Assembly (NCBI RefSeq): GCF_000819865.1
Contig: NZ_CDDF01000014.1
Location: 203,007 to 267,006 of the forward strand
Length of the DNA: 64,000 nt
Direction of reading: 5' to 3'
Source of the DNA: Aeromonas eucrenophila
Lineage (GTDB): Bacteria; Pseudomonadota; Gammaproteobacteria; Enterobacterales; Aeromonadaceae
Each line of letters starts with the position of its first letter. Within the stretch, counting starts at the first letter, position 1. Positions 1 through 9,004 of the stretch are shown piece after piece. The notes below the pieces were generated by a model that was not told the origin of the DNA, did no database searches, and was given only the letters and a program-made list of their open reading frames with translations. The translations under genes were made by a program, and so were the position numbers.

Positions 1-617
1 GCGAGCGCCTCGCCGGCAGGCGCGTAGCATTCGCGCAGGGGCCGGTTGATGGCGCGCTCGAAGCGCTCGTCCAGCAGGAAGCGGATGCCGACCCCGCGCA
101 CGGCCCCCAGATCCACCGCCTGGCGATGGCCGAGCCGTTCGATGGGCAGGCCGAGGCGGCGGAAGATGCGCTCCACCGGCAGGCTGACCACGGCGACCAG
201 CTCCCGGATCCCCTGTTCCCTGGCGAAGGCATAGACCTCGCGGAAGATGACGCAGGTCAGCTCGCTGATGCCGTTGTCGAGCCTGGGGGCTCGCTCGGCG
301 TCGATGGCGAGGCGGGTCAGCTCCCAGACATCGGCGCTGCGCGGCGCCAGTTCGCCCGCGAGGGCGCTGGGGAAGATGCTCGGCAGCATGTAATCCTGGG
401 CGCAACTGAGCAGCCGGATGCAGCCGCACAGGCCCTGCTCATCCTCAATCAATACCCAGTGGGTATCCGGCTTGTCGAAGCTGTCCCGCTCCAGACCCCG
501 GTGAGATTCCACATCCCAGCCGAGCCGATCGGAGAAGACGCGCTTGCGAAAACGATAAAGCTCGTTTTCGACCTCCCATTTGGGGTGTTCTTTCAATTTT
601 CCTTTGAAAACAAGCAT
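1..617 (-). CDS. ahyI: N-acyl-homoserine lactone synthase (LuxI family), 3' end outside window
   Basis: Makes the acyl-homoserine lactone signal from SAM and acyl-ACP in the cytoplasm; AhyI-type enzymes mainly make C4-HSL. The translated protein starts MLVFKGKLKEHPKWEVENEL and keeps the LuxI invariant residues R24, F28, W34, D45, D48, R68, E99 and R102. About 205 codons are present, and the family has about 207, so only the last few residues are missing. The start at 617 is preceded by GGAGAG at about 8 nt. An out-of-frame ATG lies 4 nt upstream and was not used because its frame lacks the LuxI motif. It is divergent from the cognate receptor gene. The symbol rests on close resemblance to remembered Aeromonas AhyI. 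Confidence 0.94.
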   Translation of the reverse strand, partial: MLVFKGKLKEHPKWEVENELYRFRKRVFSDRLGWDVESHRGLERDSFDKPDTHWVLIEDEQGLCGCIRLLSCAQDYMLPSIFPSALAGELAPRSADVWELTRLAIDAERAPRLDNGISELTCVIFREVYAFAREQGIRELVAVVSLPVERIFRRLGLPIERLGHRQAVDLGAVRGVGIRFLLDERFERAINRPLRECYAPAGEAL

Positions 618-680
618 TCATGTCTCTCCATTTCATGGTTCGGCGCTATAATCCAAGGCCTTGGCCAGGGGGGCTAGCCT
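618..680. promoter_or_regulatory. ahyI-ahyR shared divergent promoter region with 12-bp palindrome
   Basis: Only 63 bp separate the two quorum-sensing starts. A perfect TATAAT (647-652) could be the -10 of ahyR, and TTATAG on the opposite strand overlaps it for ahyI. The perfect palindrome CCAAGGCCTTGG (653-664) lies directly beside this -10. It is a candidate operator for AhyR or another dimeric regulator. It does not match the classic 20-bp lux box, so its role is inference. A G-rich Shine-Dalgarno (about 667-672) precedes ahyR. Confidence 0.5.
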
Positions 681-1463
681 ATGACACGTGACCAACTGCT
701 TGAGTATTTGGAACATTTCACGCTGGTGACCGATGGGGACCGGTTGGCCGAGTTGATCGGTCGTTTCTCTCTGGGGATGGGCTACGACTACTATCGTTTT
801 GCGCTCATCCTGCCCATGTCGATGCAAAGGCCCAAGGTGGTGTTGTTCAATCAGTGCCCGGATTCCTGGGTGCAGGCCTACACGGTGAACAACATGCTGG
901 CCTGCGATCCCATCATCCAGCTCGCCCGCAAGCAGACCCTGCCCATCTACTGGAACCAACTGGACGAGAAGGCCCGCTTCCTGCAAGAGGGCAGCATGGA
1001 TGTGATGGGGCTGGCGGCGGAGTTCGGGCTGCGTAACGGCATCTCCTTCCCGCTGCACGGGGCCGCGGGAGAGAACGGCATACTGTCGTTTATCACCGCC
1101 GAGCGGGCCTCGAGCGATCTGCTGCTGGCGTCTTCCCCCATCCTCTCCTGGATGTCCAACTACATCTTCGAGGCGGCGATCCGGATCGTGCGGCTCAGCC
1201 TGCGGGAAGACGATCCGCAGGAGGCCCTGACCGATCGGGAGACCGAGTGTCTGTTCTGGGCCAGCGAGGGGAAGACCTCGAGCGAAATCGCCTGCATCCT
1301 CGGGATCACGGAACGCACCGTGAACTACCACCTCAATCAGGTGACCCGCAAGACCGGCTCCATGAACCGCTATCAGGCGGTCGCCAAGGGGGTGAGCAGC
1401 GGTATTCTGATCCCGAACCTGGAGCAGGTGGTGGTCACCAATTTCCCCAAGTTGTGGCAATGA
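681..1463 (+). CDS. ahyR: LuxR-family quorum-sensing transcriptional regulator
   Basis: 260-residue acyl-homoserine-lactone receptor and DNA-binding regulator. The N-terminal autoinducer-binding domain (about residues 20-165) carries the conserved pocket residues W63, Y67, D76, P77, W91 and G120. The C-terminal LuxR helix-turn-helix (about 183-245) includes LTDRETECL and ITERTVNYHL, with the invariant E187, L191 and G197. A strong G-rich Shine-Dalgarno supports the ATG. It is paired divergently with the synthase gene, the usual Aeromonas layout, so it probably binds the C4-HSL made by that enzyme and regulates the pair and distant targets. The symbol rests on similarity to remembered AhyR/AsaR proteins. 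Confidence 0.94.
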   Translation: MTRDQLLEYLEHFTLVTDGDRLAELIGRFSLGMGYDYYRFALILPMSMQRPKVVLFNQCPDSWVQAYTVNNMLACDPIIQLARKQTLPIYWNQLDEKARFLQEGSMDVMGLAAEFGLRNGISFPLHGAAGENGILSFITAERASSDLLLASSPILSWMSNYIFEAAIRIVRLSLREDDPQEALTDRETECLFWASEGKTSSEIACILGITERTVNYHLNQVTRKTGSMNRYQAVAKGVSSGILIPNLEQVVVTNFPKLWQ

Positions 1464-1796
1464 TCCTCGCCAACTGAGGGATGACCCCCAGCCAGCCCTG
1501 GCCTGTGTCCACCTCTCCATGCCGCCACCGCATTCTTCGGGTGGCCGCGTCATGGTCGCTCCGTCGGCTGGCTCATCCTGGGGCCACTCCTTCCCGCGTT
1601 GACGTAATCGCTCTAGTGATTCTCGGGGTGGGAGGAGGGGCTCACAATTGTCAGATCCTGCAATTGACAGCCCGCCACAAAGGGCGTCGGGATTCCCATC
1701 ATCAGATTTTTGAATGCATCAGCAAATGAATGAATTTCTCTGATTACCTCGCCTCCCTTATAGTGCCGCCATCATCTACACAGGGACGTTTCCTCC
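1464..1796. other. Intergenic region between ahyR and argO-like gene
   Basis: 333 bp without a convincing gene; the short open frames here have no family features. It should hold the promoter of the exporter gene. An AT-rich stretch begins near 1700. A near-perfect direct repeat (CAATTGTCAG at 1645-1654, CAATTGACAG at 1661-1670) could be a regulator site, for example for an ArgP-like protein. That link is a guess from the E. coli argO paradigm. No intrinsic terminator was recognised after ahyR. Confidence 0.4.
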
Positions 1797-2417
1797 ATGT
1801 TCGCGACCACACTGCAAGGCTTCACCCTCGGCCTCGCCATGATCATCCCCATCGGTGCCCAGAATGCCTTCGTGCTGAGTCGGGGCATTCACCGCAACCA
1901 CCATCTGCTGGCGGCCACGCTCTGCTGCCTGTGCGATCTCGTGCTGATCGGTATCGGGGTATTCGGCGGGGCCAACCTGCTGGCGGCCAGCCCCATCGGG
2001 CTGGCGCTGCTGACCTGGGGTGGCGTGCTGTTTCTCGGCTGGTTTGGCATTCGTTCCTTGCGCAGTGCCTGGCGCGGGCAGGGGGCCAAGCTGGCGGATT
2101 CCCCCCAGCTGATGGGGGTCAAGAGCGTGCTGGCCATGACCCTCGGGGTTACGCTGCTCAACCCCCACGTCTACCTGGATACCCTGATGCTGCTCGGCTC
2201 TTTCGGTAGCCAGTTTGCCGAGTCGCTGCGGCCGGCCTTCGCGGCGGGGGCCATGCTGGCGTCCGTGGTGTGGTTCTACAGTCTGGCGTTCGGGGCGGCG
2301 GCCTTGTCCCCCTGGCTCGCCCGGGGCAGGGTGCAGCAAGCCATTGATATGGTTGTCGGTATTGTCATGCTGGGGTTGGCGTTGCAACTGGCGAGGGGGG
2401 CGCTCATGGCTTCATAA
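1797..2417 (+). CDS. argO: LysE/ArgO-family amino acid exporter
   Basis: 206-residue inner-membrane protein of the LysE superfamily, expected to export arginine and/or lysine. The N-terminus GLAMIIPIGAQNAFVLSRGI is the hallmark ArgO/LysE motif with the conserved PIGAQN. About six hydrophobic segments are visible, and a second conserved block, TLLNPHVYLDT, lies mid-protein. The length fits the family (E. coli ArgO is about 211). The ATG at 1797 begins the motif-bearing frame, with AGGGA about 10 nt upstream. It stands alone in the same orientation as the next gene. Transport specificity cannot be read from sequence; 'ArgO-like' is the safe call. Confidence 0.88.
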   Translation: MFATTLQGFTLGLAMIIPIGAQNAFVLSRGIHRNHHLLAATLCCLCDLVLIGIGVFGGANLLAASPIGLALLTWGGVLFLGWFGIRSLRSAWRGQGAKLADSPQLMGVKSVLAMTLGVTLLNPHVYLDTLMLLGSFGSQFAESLRPAFAAGAMLASVVWFYSLAFGAAALSPWLARGRVQQAIDMVVGIVMLGLALQLARGALMAS

Positions 2418-2532
2418 GGCTATTTTTGTGCCGGGCTTCATAAAAATTAATGTCGGTGCCATCTGCTGACATATTCGTCTGTTAAATTCCCGTCGCTGGT
2501 AAAGCGTTACTCATAATAATAGGGAAAAGACA

Positions 2533-4524
2533 GTGAATAAAACTATGAAGCTAGGTGCTATTGCAACCATCGTGCTGTTGTCTGCCTGCAGCAGTGACAA
2601 CGACAGCAAGGCGCAGCCGGGGACCGTCTCCCTGCGCCTGATCCAGACCTCTGATATCCACTCCAACGTGCTGGGCTATGACTACTACCAGAACAAGGAG
2701 GACCGCAAGTTTGGCCTCTCCCGCACCGCCCTGCTGATCCGGGCTGCCCGCGCCGAAAACCCCAACAACCTGCTGCTCGACAACGGCGACCTGATCCAGG
2801 GCACGCCGCTGGCGGACTATATCTTCGAGCAGTCCGGCGCCGGCTACCTCGAGAAGCAGGCTCACCCCGTGTTCAAGGCCATGAACGAGCTCGGCTATGA
2901 CGCCGGCAACCTCGGCAACCACGAGTTCAACTACGGGCTGGATTACCTCGGCAAGGTGCTGGCGGGTGCCAAGTTCCCCTATGTGAACGCCAACGTGTTC
3001 GAGGCCGGAGCCTTCAAGCGCGATGCCAAGGGGCAGATCGACTGGAGCGGCAACAAGTTCACCCCCTACCTGCTGCTGGATCGCCAGGTGACGGATGACA
3101 AGGGCCAAACGCAGACCGTCAAGGTCGGCATCCTGGGGCTGACCCCGCCCCAGGTGCTGCAGTGGGACAAGCGCCATCTGGAAGGCAAGGTGGTGGTGGC
3201 CGACATGGTCGAGACCGCCAATCACTACGTGCCCGAGCTGCGCGCCAAGGGCGCCGATCTGGTGATAGTGGTCGCCCACACCGGCATCAATGCCAACAGC
3301 TACGAGGCGATGATGGAGAACTCCGCCTGGCATCTGGCCAAGGTGAAAGGGGTCGACGCCCTGATGCTGGGTCATGCCCACAAGAACTTCCCCGGCGATT
3401 TCCCCGACCTGCCCGAGGTGGACAACAAGGCCGGTACCCTGAGCGGCATCCCGACCGTGATGCCCGGTTACTGGGGCAACCACCTCGGCATCATCGATCT
3501 CAAGCTGGAGCAGGTGGATGGCAAGTGGCAGGTGAAGCAGAGCCAGGCCAGCCTGCGCAAAATAGACTCAAGCGAAGGCAGTGCCGTGGATCAGCAGGTC
3601 GTGGATCTGGTGCAGGCGGATCACGACGCTACCAACCAATGGCTGGATGAGCCGCTCGGCAAGATCACCTCCCCCATCCACAGCTTCTTCGCCCTGGTGC
3701 AGGACGATCCCTCCGTCCAGCTGGTGAGCGACGCTCAGCGCAAGCACGCCGAGCAGCTGCAGCAAGATGGCCTGCTCAAGGAGTCCTACCCCATCTTGTC
3801 GGTGGCGGCCCCCTTCCGCGGCGGTCGCAACGGCATCAATGACTTCACCTATGTGGCCCAGGGCGACATCTCTCTGCGCAACGTCTCCGACCTCTACATC
3901 TACCCGAACACCCTGCAGGTGGTCGAGGTGAACGGCGCCACCGTCAAGGAGTGGCTGGAGATGAGCGCGGGCCAGTTCAACAAGATCGACGCGGGTCAGA
4001 CCGGGGTGCAGTGGCTGGTGAACGAGAACTTCCCCACCTACAACTTCGACGTGATCGACGGAGTGAACTACGAGGTGGACATCACCCAGCCGGCCCGTTA
4101 CAGCAAGGAAGGCACCAAGGTGAGCGACGGCCAGCGTATCAGCGGCCTGACCTTCAACGGACAGCCCGTGGATCCGGCCCAGAAGTTCTACGTGGTGACC
4201 AACAACTACCGCGCCAGCGGCGGCGGCCACTTCCCGGGTATCGACGGCAGCAACATCGTCCATGAAGATCCCTTCGAGACGCGGGAGATCATCGCCCAGT
4301 ACCTGAAGTCCCAGTCCGCCGCCAACCCGGGTGGTTTCAGCCCGGCGGCCAACAACAACTGGCACATGAAGGCGCTGCCCACCGGCGTGGACGTGCGGCT
4401 CTACTCCTCGCCGAGCGCCGAGGCCAAGGCCCTGGCGGGGGCGGATCTGGCCTACCAGTCCACCCTGCCGATGGATGACGTCAAACACCCCGGCTACGCC
4501 ATCTACCGCCTGACTCGCCAATAA
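2533..4524 (+). CDS. 2',3'-cyclic-nucleotide phosphodiesterase / 3'-nucleotidase or 5'-nucleotidase-family lipoprotein
   Basis: 663-residue metallophosphatase of the CpdB/UshA superfamily that hydrolyses nucleotides outside the cytoplasm to release phosphate and nucleosides. A signal peptide ends in lipobox LSAC with Cys19, predicting a lipoprotein, whereas E. coli CpdB is soluble and periplasmic. Metallophosphoesterase motifs follow in order: TSDIHSN (about 38-44), DNGDLIQG, GNHEFNYG, and HTGIN / GHAH further on. The C-terminal 5'-nucleotidase domain carries VTNNYRASGGGHFPG. The size is close to CpdB (about 650), and the wording of the motifs favours CpdB over UshA. It is monocistronic and followed by a strong terminator. 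Exact substrate preference is not determined. Confidence 0.85.
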   Translation: MNKTMKLGAIATIVLLSACSSDNDSKAQPGTVSLRLIQTSDIHSNVLGYDYYQNKEDRKFGLSRTALLIRAARAENPNNLLLDNGDLIQGTPLADYIFEQSGAGYLEKQAHPVFKAMNELGYDAGNLGNHEFNYGLDYLGKVLAGAKFPYVNANVFEAGAFKRDAKGQIDWSGNKFTPYLLLDRQVTDDKGQTQTVKVGILGLTPPQVLQWDKRHLEGKVVVADMVETANHYVPELRAKGADLVIVVAHTGINANSYEAMMENSAWHLAKVKGVDALMLGHAHKNFPGDFPDLPEVDNKAGTLSGIPTVMPGYWGNHLGIIDLKLEQVDGKWQVKQSQASLRKIDSSEGSAVDQQVVDLVQADHDATNQWLDEPLGKITSPIHSFFALVQDDPSVQLVSDAQRKHAEQLQQDGLLKESYPILSVAAPFRGGRNGINDFTYVAQGDISLRNVSDLYIYPNTLQVVEVNGATVKEWLEMSAGQFNKIDAGQTGVQWLVNENFPTYNFDVIDGVNYEVDITQPARYSKEGTKVSDGQRISGLTFNGQPVDPAQKFYVVTNNYRASGGGHFPGIDGSNIVHEDPFETREIIAQYLKSQSAANPGGFSPAANNNWHMKALPTGVDVRLYSSPSAEAKALAGADLAYQSTLPMDDVKHPGYAIYRLTRQ

Positions 4525-4545
4525 CGGCGGCGCCAGGCAGATAAA

Positions 4546-4573
4546 AAAAGCCCTCGCACTGCGAGGGCTTTTT
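4546..4573. terminator. Bidirectional Rho-independent terminator
   Basis: Hairpin with stem AGCCCTCGC / GCGAGGGCT and a 3-nt loop, flanked by an A-run on the left and a T-run on the right, so it can end both the nucleotidase gene and the convergent acyltransferase gene. Confidence 0.92.
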
Positions 4574-4588
4574 CATGGGGGAAGGGGC

Positions 4589-5512
4589 TTAGTAGAAACC
4601 CGCATCCTCCGGATTGGGGCGGGTCTTGAAGCGGCGATGCAGCCACATGTACTGCTCCGGCGCACGGCGCACGGCGGCCTCTATCTCCCGGTTGGCGCGG
4701 CTGGCATCGGCCAGATCGTCGCCGCTCGGGTAGCCTTCCAGCGGCGCCCCTATGTGCAGGGTGTAGCCGTCCTGGGTGCGGATGTTGTAGCAGGGCAGGG
4801 TGACTGTGTTCTTCACCCGGGCCAGAGTGGCGGTACCGGTGATGGTGGCCGCCTGCTCCACCGCGAAGTAGGGCACGAACACGCTGGCGTGGGAGCCGTA
4901 GTCGTGATCCGGCGCATACCAGAGTGCGTCGCCGTTGCGCAGCGCCTTGATCATCCCCTTCACGTCCATGCGGTCCACCAGGTATTTGTTGGAGGCGCAG
5001 CGACCGTGATACTGGGCATACTCCAGCACCGGATTGGTGTTGGGGCGATAGACACCGACCCCGGGTCGCACCAGCCCGAAACAGCGCGCATTGAGTTCAA
5101 GGGTGAGGAAGTGGCAGGAGAGCAGCAGCATGCCCTGGTCCTGCTCGGCGGCCCGGATCACGTGCTCTTCTCCTTCCACCTTCATCAGGCGGCGCATCCG
5201 CCAGTCCGGCCAGAACCAGGCCATGCCGACTTCGAAGATGGCGCAGCCCACGCTCTCGAAGTTCTGCACCAGCAGGGTTTCGCGCTGGTCGCGGCTGAGC
5301 TCGGGCAAGGCCAGTTCCAGGTTGCGGCGCGCTATCTTGACGCGGGATTTCAACAGCTTGCGGGCCAGGGTGCCGAGCTGGCGACCGAGCCACATCTGGC
5401 TGCGCCAGGGCAGCAGCACCAGCAACCAGAGCAGGCTGAGCCCGAGCCAGCTGCCCCAGTAACGGGGATGGAACAGACGGGGTTCGAGGCGGGGAGCATG
5501 TTCTTGGGCCAT
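4589..5512 (-). CDS. lpxL: Lipid A biosynthesis lauroyl-type acyltransferase (LpxL/HtrB family)
   Basis: 307-residue inner-membrane acyltransferase that adds a secondary acyl chain to Kdo-lipid IVA during lipid A synthesis. A single N-terminal membrane anchor lies at about 22-42 (LGLSLLWLLVLLPW). The catalytic motif HFLTLE fits the H-x4-D/E signature of the family, followed by VYRPNTNPVLE and the conserved APDHDYG (LpxL uses PD-rich motifs here). Length matches E. coli LpxL (306). The open frame extends about 65 codons further upstream, but the ATG at 5512 (MAQEHAPRLEP) aligns with the family start. It is convergent with the nucleotidase gene and divergent from hldE. LpxM or LpxP are the alternatives. 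Confidence 0.87.
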   Translation of the reverse strand: MAQEHAPRLEPRLFHPRYWGSWLGLSLLWLLVLLPWRSQMWLGRQLGTLARKLLKSRVKIARRNLELALPELSRDQRETLLVQNFESVGCAIFEVGMAWFWPDWRMRRLMKVEGEEHVIRAAEQDQGMLLLSCHFLTLELNARCFGLVRPGVGVYRPNTNPVLEYAQYHGRCASNKYLVDRMDVKGMIKALRNGDALWYAPDHDYGSHASVFVPYFAVEQAATITGTATLARVKNTVTLPCYNIRTQDGYTLHIGAPLEGYPSGDDLADASRANREIEAAVRRAPEQYMWLHRRFKTRPNPEDAGFY

Positions 5513-5811
5513 GAAGAGTCTCTTGTTCTCAATCACAAATGAGCCGGGTGCCAAGTCGAGCGGGGAGAGACAAGGGCAGATGAATGCCCCGCTGGGATCA
5601 CTTGGCGCGCAATCAGAGGATTCTATCCGAAAAGGGGGGGTTGGTGCGAATCGCCTCATCTGGTCAGAGGGGTCGCGGCGTCTGACGGACGTGGCAGGAA
5701 CCGTCACGCTAGGTGTCTCACTGGAAACGACAGATTTGCTTTTTCTACACCCTATAAAAGAGTGTGATAAAATCCGGGACTGAATTTTTCAGGTTTTGAG
5801 AGCCGATACAG
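5513..5811. other. Divergent intergenic region lpxL-hldE
   Basis: About 300 bp holding the promoters for two envelope genes. Near hldE an AT-rich stretch with TATAAA-like elements (about 5753-5772) is a plausible -10 area. No clear operator palindrome or small gene was seen. Confidence 0.4.
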
Positions 5812-7239
5812 ATGAAGATCACCCTGCCCGAATTTGAAAAAGCCCGCGTTCTGGTCGTTGGCGATGTCATGTTGGATCGCTACTGGCATGGCCCCACCGG
5901 CCGGATCTCGCCCGAGGCCCCGGTGCCCGTGGTCAAGGTTGAACACATAGAGGAGCGCCCGGGTGGCGCTGCCAACGTGGCCCTCAACTCCGCCGCACTC
6001 GGTGCCCACGCCGTGCTGCTGGGCCTGACCGGTCAGGATGAGGCCGCCGATGCGCTGGCCGGCCAGATGGCGGGCGTCAAGGTCGCCTGTGATTTCGTGC
6101 GCCTGGCCGACTACCCGACCATCACCAAGCTGCGGGTGCTGTCGCGCAACCAGCAACTGCTGCGTCTGGACTTCGAAGAAGCCTTCCACGACGTCGACGC
6201 CAGTCTGCTGATGGGCAAGGTCGAGCAGGCCCTGCCCCAGGCCGATGTGATGATCCTCTCCGACTATGGCAAGGGTGCCCTCAACGACGTGCCGGGCATG
6301 ATCAAGCGCGCCCGCGCCGCCGGCATCCCCGTGCTGGTGGATCCCAAAGGGACCGAGTTCGAGAAGTACCGCGGTGCCACCCTGCTGACCCCCAACATGT
6401 CCGAATTCGAGGCCGTGGTGGGCAAGGTGAAGAGCGAGGACGATCTGGTCGCCAAGGGGTTGGCGCTGGTCGAGCGCTTCGAGCTGGACGCCCTGCTGGT
6501 GACCCGCTCCGAGAACGGCATGACCCTGATCCGCCGGGGCCAGCCCGAGCTGCACCTGCCGGCTCAGGCCCACGAGGTCTATGACGTGACTGGTGCCGGC
6601 GACACCGTCATCTCCACCCTGGCCACCTCCCTGGCCGCTGGCATGACGCTGGACGAGGCCTGCGCCCTGGCCAACACCGCCGCCGGTATCGTGGTCGGCA
6701 AGCTGGGAACGTCCACCGTCAGCCCGGTGGAGCTCGCCAACGCGCTCTACACCGAGCAGGAGACCGGCTTTGGCGTCATGTCCGAGGCCCAGCTCAAGGT
6801 CGCCGTGCGGGCAGCCCGCCTGCGGGGCGAGAAGGTGGTGATGACCAACGGCTGCTTCGACATCTTGCACGCCGGTCACGTCTCCTACCTGGCCAACGCC
6901 GGCAAGCTCGGGGATCGCCTGATCGTCGCGGTCAACACCGATGACTCCGTGCGTCGCCTGAAGGGGCCGGGTCGTCCGGTCAACCCGACCGAGCGTCGCA
7001 TGACGGTGCTGGCGGCGCTGGGCGCCGTGGACTGGGTCGTGCCGTTCGCCGAGGATACGCCCCAGCGGCTGATCGCCGAGATCCTGCCAGACCTCTTGGT
7101 TAAGGGGGGCGATTACAAGCCGGAAGATATCGCCGGTTATGCCGAAGTCACCGCCAACGGCGGCGAGGTGCGGGTGCTGAACTTCGAGGACGGTTGCTCC
7201 ACCAGCGACATCATCAAGACCATCCGCGAGCGCGGCTAA
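5812..7239 (+). CDS. hldE: Bifunctional D-glycero-beta-D-manno-heptose-7-phosphate kinase / heptose-1-phosphate adenylyltransferase
   Basis: 475-residue fused enzyme catalysing two steps of ADP-heptose synthesis for the LPS inner core. The N-terminal ribokinase/PfkB domain (about 1-318) contains the [11 protein letters not shown] substrate-binding motif and the catalytic DVTGAGDT. The C-terminal nucleotidyltransferase domain (about 344-475) carries [16 protein letters not shown] with the HxGH signature, and GGDYKPEDI. Length equals E. coli HldE (477). It is transcribed alone between lpxL and tolC. Two terminators follow. No anomalies seen. Confidence 0.97.
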   Translation: MKITLPEFEKARVLVVGDVMLDRYWHGPTGRISPEAPVPVVKVEHIEERPGGAANVALNSAALGAHAVLLGLTGQDEAADALAGQMAGVKVACDFVRLADYPTITKLRVLSRNQQLLRLDFEEAFHDVDASLLMGKVEQALPQADVMILSDYGKGALNDVPGMIKRARAAGIPVLVDPKGTEFEKYRGATLLTPNMSEFEAVVGKVKSEDDLVAKGLALVERFELDALLVTRSENGMTLIRRGQPELHLPAQAHEVYDVTGAGDTVISTLATSLAAGMTLDEACALANTAAGIVVGKLGTSTVSPVELANALYTEQETGFGVMSEAQLKVAVRAARLRGEKVVMTNGCFDILHAGHVSYLANAGKLGDRLIVAVNTDDSVRRLKGPGRPVNPTERRMTVLAALGAVDWVVPFAEDTPQRLIAEILPDLLVKGGDYKPEDIAGYAEVTANGGEVRVLNFEDGCSTSDIIKTIRERG

Positions 7240-7258
7240 GCGGATACGTACCTCATGA

Positions 7259-7284
7259 AAAACCCGGCCTTGGCCGGGTTTTTT
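7259..7284 (+). terminator. Rho-independent terminator of hldE
   Basis: Stem AACCCGGCC / GGCCGGGTT with a tiny loop followed by T6, starting about 20 nt after the hldE stop codon. Confidence 0.9.
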
Positions 7285-7326
7285 GATGGCTTTACCCGCG
7301 CTCATCAGGCGGGCAAGCAGGCAACG

Positions 7327-7352
7327 AAAAGGCGACCCTGGGGTCGCCTTTT
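7327..7352. terminator. Bidirectional terminator between hldE and tolC
   Basis: Stem AAAAGGCGACCC / GGGTCGCCTTTT with a 2-nt spacer; A/T tracts on both sides let it act on both convergent genes. It mainly serves tolC on the minus strand. Confidence 0.9.
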
Positions 7353-7370
7353 TCATGGAGTCAATGTGAC

Positions 7371-8696
7371 TCAGGACTGCTTGGTGACCTGGGCGGCGGG
7401 TACCAGCCCCTGGTTCACGTCTTCCAGATCCTTCTGCTCCAGCGTGCCTGCGGCCTGCTTGAGGGCGAGGATGCTGAGGATGTAGTTGTAGCGCGCCTCG
7501 GAGAGCTTCTGCTTGGCTTCGTACAGCTTGCGGGTCGAGTCCAGCACGTCGACTATGGTACGGGTGCCGACTTCGTAACCGGCCTCGGTCGCCTTCAGGG
7601 CGCTGTCGGCGGAGATGACGGACTGGCTGTAGGCGCGTACCGAGCCAATGCTGGCGTTCACGTTGTTGTAGGACGAACGTACCGTGCTCTGCACCGAGCG
7701 GAAGCTGCGCTCCAGCTGCTCACTGGCGGCCACGTAGTTGAACTGAGCCTGCTTGACCTGGGAGGTGGTGGCGCCACCTGTGTAGATAGGCAGGTTGAAG
7801 TTCAGGCCTATGTTGCCCTGATTGCTGTTGCTGTCCGGGTTGCGGATCTCGTCCTTGTAGTCGTTGTAACCGGCGGTGAGGCCGGCGCCGAGATCCAGGG
7901 TCGGCTCGTGGCCGGTCTTGGCGAGATCGATCTGCTCCTTGGCGATGTCCTTGCCGATGCGGGCGCTGTGCAGCTCCAGGTTCTTGTCGAGGGCCAGTTC
8001 CAGCCACTTGTCGGAGTTGAACGGAGTCTTCTGCGGGGCGAAGCGCGCGGTGTTGAGCACGTCCAGCTGGCGGTGATCGATGCCGGTCAGCTCGCGCAGG
8101 CTCTCGTAGCTGTTGTCCAGGTTGTTCTCGGCATTGATCTCGTCTGCCAGCGCCTGATCGCGCTCGGCCTCGGCTTCATGCACGTCGGTGATGGCGGTCA
8201 GGCCCACTTCGAAACGCTGCTGGGTCTGTTCCAGCTGACGCTCGACGGCGACCTTGTTGGCCCGCACGAATTCCAGGGTATCCATCGCCTTGAGCACGTT
8301 GAAATAGGCCTGGGCGGTGCGCAGCATCAGGTTTTGGATCTCGAGGTTGTAGCCCACGTCAGACTGGGTGGCACTCTTCTCGGTCAGGTCCAGGTTGACC
8401 CAGTTGCTGCGACGGTAGACGGACTGATCCAGGGTGACGGAGCCGGTGGCACCGCTGTTGGTCATGGTGTCGTTTTTGTTCTGCAGATAGTTCAGGCCGG
8501 CACCCAGGTTGATCTGTGGCAGCAGGGCGGCGCGTGATTCGTTGATCTTCTCGAAGGCTTGATCCCGTCTCGCCTTGGACTCCAGCAGCTGGGTGTCCTT
8601 GATCTGGGCCTGTTGGTAAATCTCGAGCAGGTTTTCGGCATGAGCACCAGAGCTCACACCCAGCATCACCATGACTGACAAGAGTGTTCTTTTCAT
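7371..8696 (-). CDS. tolC: Outer-membrane efflux channel TolC
   Basis: 441-residue outer-membrane exit duct used by tripartite multidrug pumps and type I secretion. A signal peptide MKRTLLSVMVMLGVSSGAHA ends with an A-H-A cleavage site. The mature part begins ENLLEIYQQAQIKD, typical of TolC, and holds two copies of the OEP repeat, with long alpha-helical stretches and the GLTAITDVHEAEA and VGTRTIVDVLDSTRKLYEAK motifs (the paired Asp-rich aperture segments). The C-terminus is shorter than in E. coli (493-residue precursor), as in Vibrio-type TolC. Divergent nudF downstream of the shared promoter region reproduces the E. coli tolC-nudF layout. Confidence 0.95.
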   Translation of the reverse strand: MKRTLLSVMVMLGVSSGAHAENLLEIYQQAQIKDTQLLESKARRDQAFEKINESRAALLPQINLGAGLNYLQNKNDTMTNSGATGSVTLDQSVYRRSNWVNLDLTEKSATQSDVGYNLEIQNLMLRTAQAYFNVLKAMDTLEFVRANKVAVERQLEQTQQRFEVGLTAITDVHEAEAERDQALADEINAENNLDNSYESLRELTGIDHRQLDVLNTARFAPQKTPFNSDKWLELALDKNLELHSARIGKDIAKEQIDLAKTGHEPTLDLGAGLTAGYNDYKDEIRNPDSNSNQGNIGLNFNLPIYTGGATTSQVKQAQFNYVAASEQLERSFRSVQSTVRSSYNNVNASIGSVRAYSQSVISADSALKATEAGYEVGTRTIVDVLDSTRKLYEAKQKLSEARYNYILSILALKQAAGTLEQKDLEDVNQGLVPAAQVTKQS

Positions 8697-9004
8697 ATGA
8701 TTGTTTTAACCTTATTTATCAACCCAAAGCTGTCCGCTGGCTGAAGAGGGGGGATTGTCACCGACCGAGCTTGATTTCAGCTTAACCACTCTACTATAAG
8801 CAGAATTTAATGCGAACTGTCTCTTTTCCAGTAACGGGAACGTCAAGGAACAGGGGCGTTTTTCTCGGCAACGCGCCTAGCCAAATGTCCTGTGGCTGCT
8901 AAAATCCATCCCTCATCGTCGGCGAGAACGAGTGAATGAATGTTCATTCATGTTCCCGAATATTATGGTCAAACCTAGCCAAGTCAAGCCGGCAGGAGCG
9001 TCGT
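8697..9004. promoter_or_regulatory. Divergent tolC-nudF regulatory region
   Basis: 308 bp with no gene. The tolC side has AT-rich promoter-like DNA (about 8785-8815). The nudF side has TATTAT (8961-8966) as a plausible -10 and AGGAG (about 8994-8998) as Shine-Dalgarno. An 18-bp inverted repeat lies between them and is listed separately. Confidence 0.5.
8933..8950. promoter_or_regulatory. Candidate TetR-type operator upstream of nudF
   Basis: TGAATGAATGTTCATTCA is an inverted repeat with 8-bp perfect arms and a 2-bp centre. It overlaps the expected -35 position of a promoter whose -10 would be TATTAT at 8961. Its form resembles TetR-family operators; the B. subtilis FadR consensus is of the TGAATGA-N4-TCATTCA kind. 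Assigning a regulator is inference. Confidence 0.5.

Noticed and set aside
1481..1729. 82-codon frame between ahyR and the exporter gene
   Set aside because: No ribosome-binding site and composition unlike a protein; treated as intergenic DNA.
5752..7356. A 534-codon minus-strand frame over hldE
   Set aside because: Antisense shadow of hldE, and it runs through both terminators; no family features.
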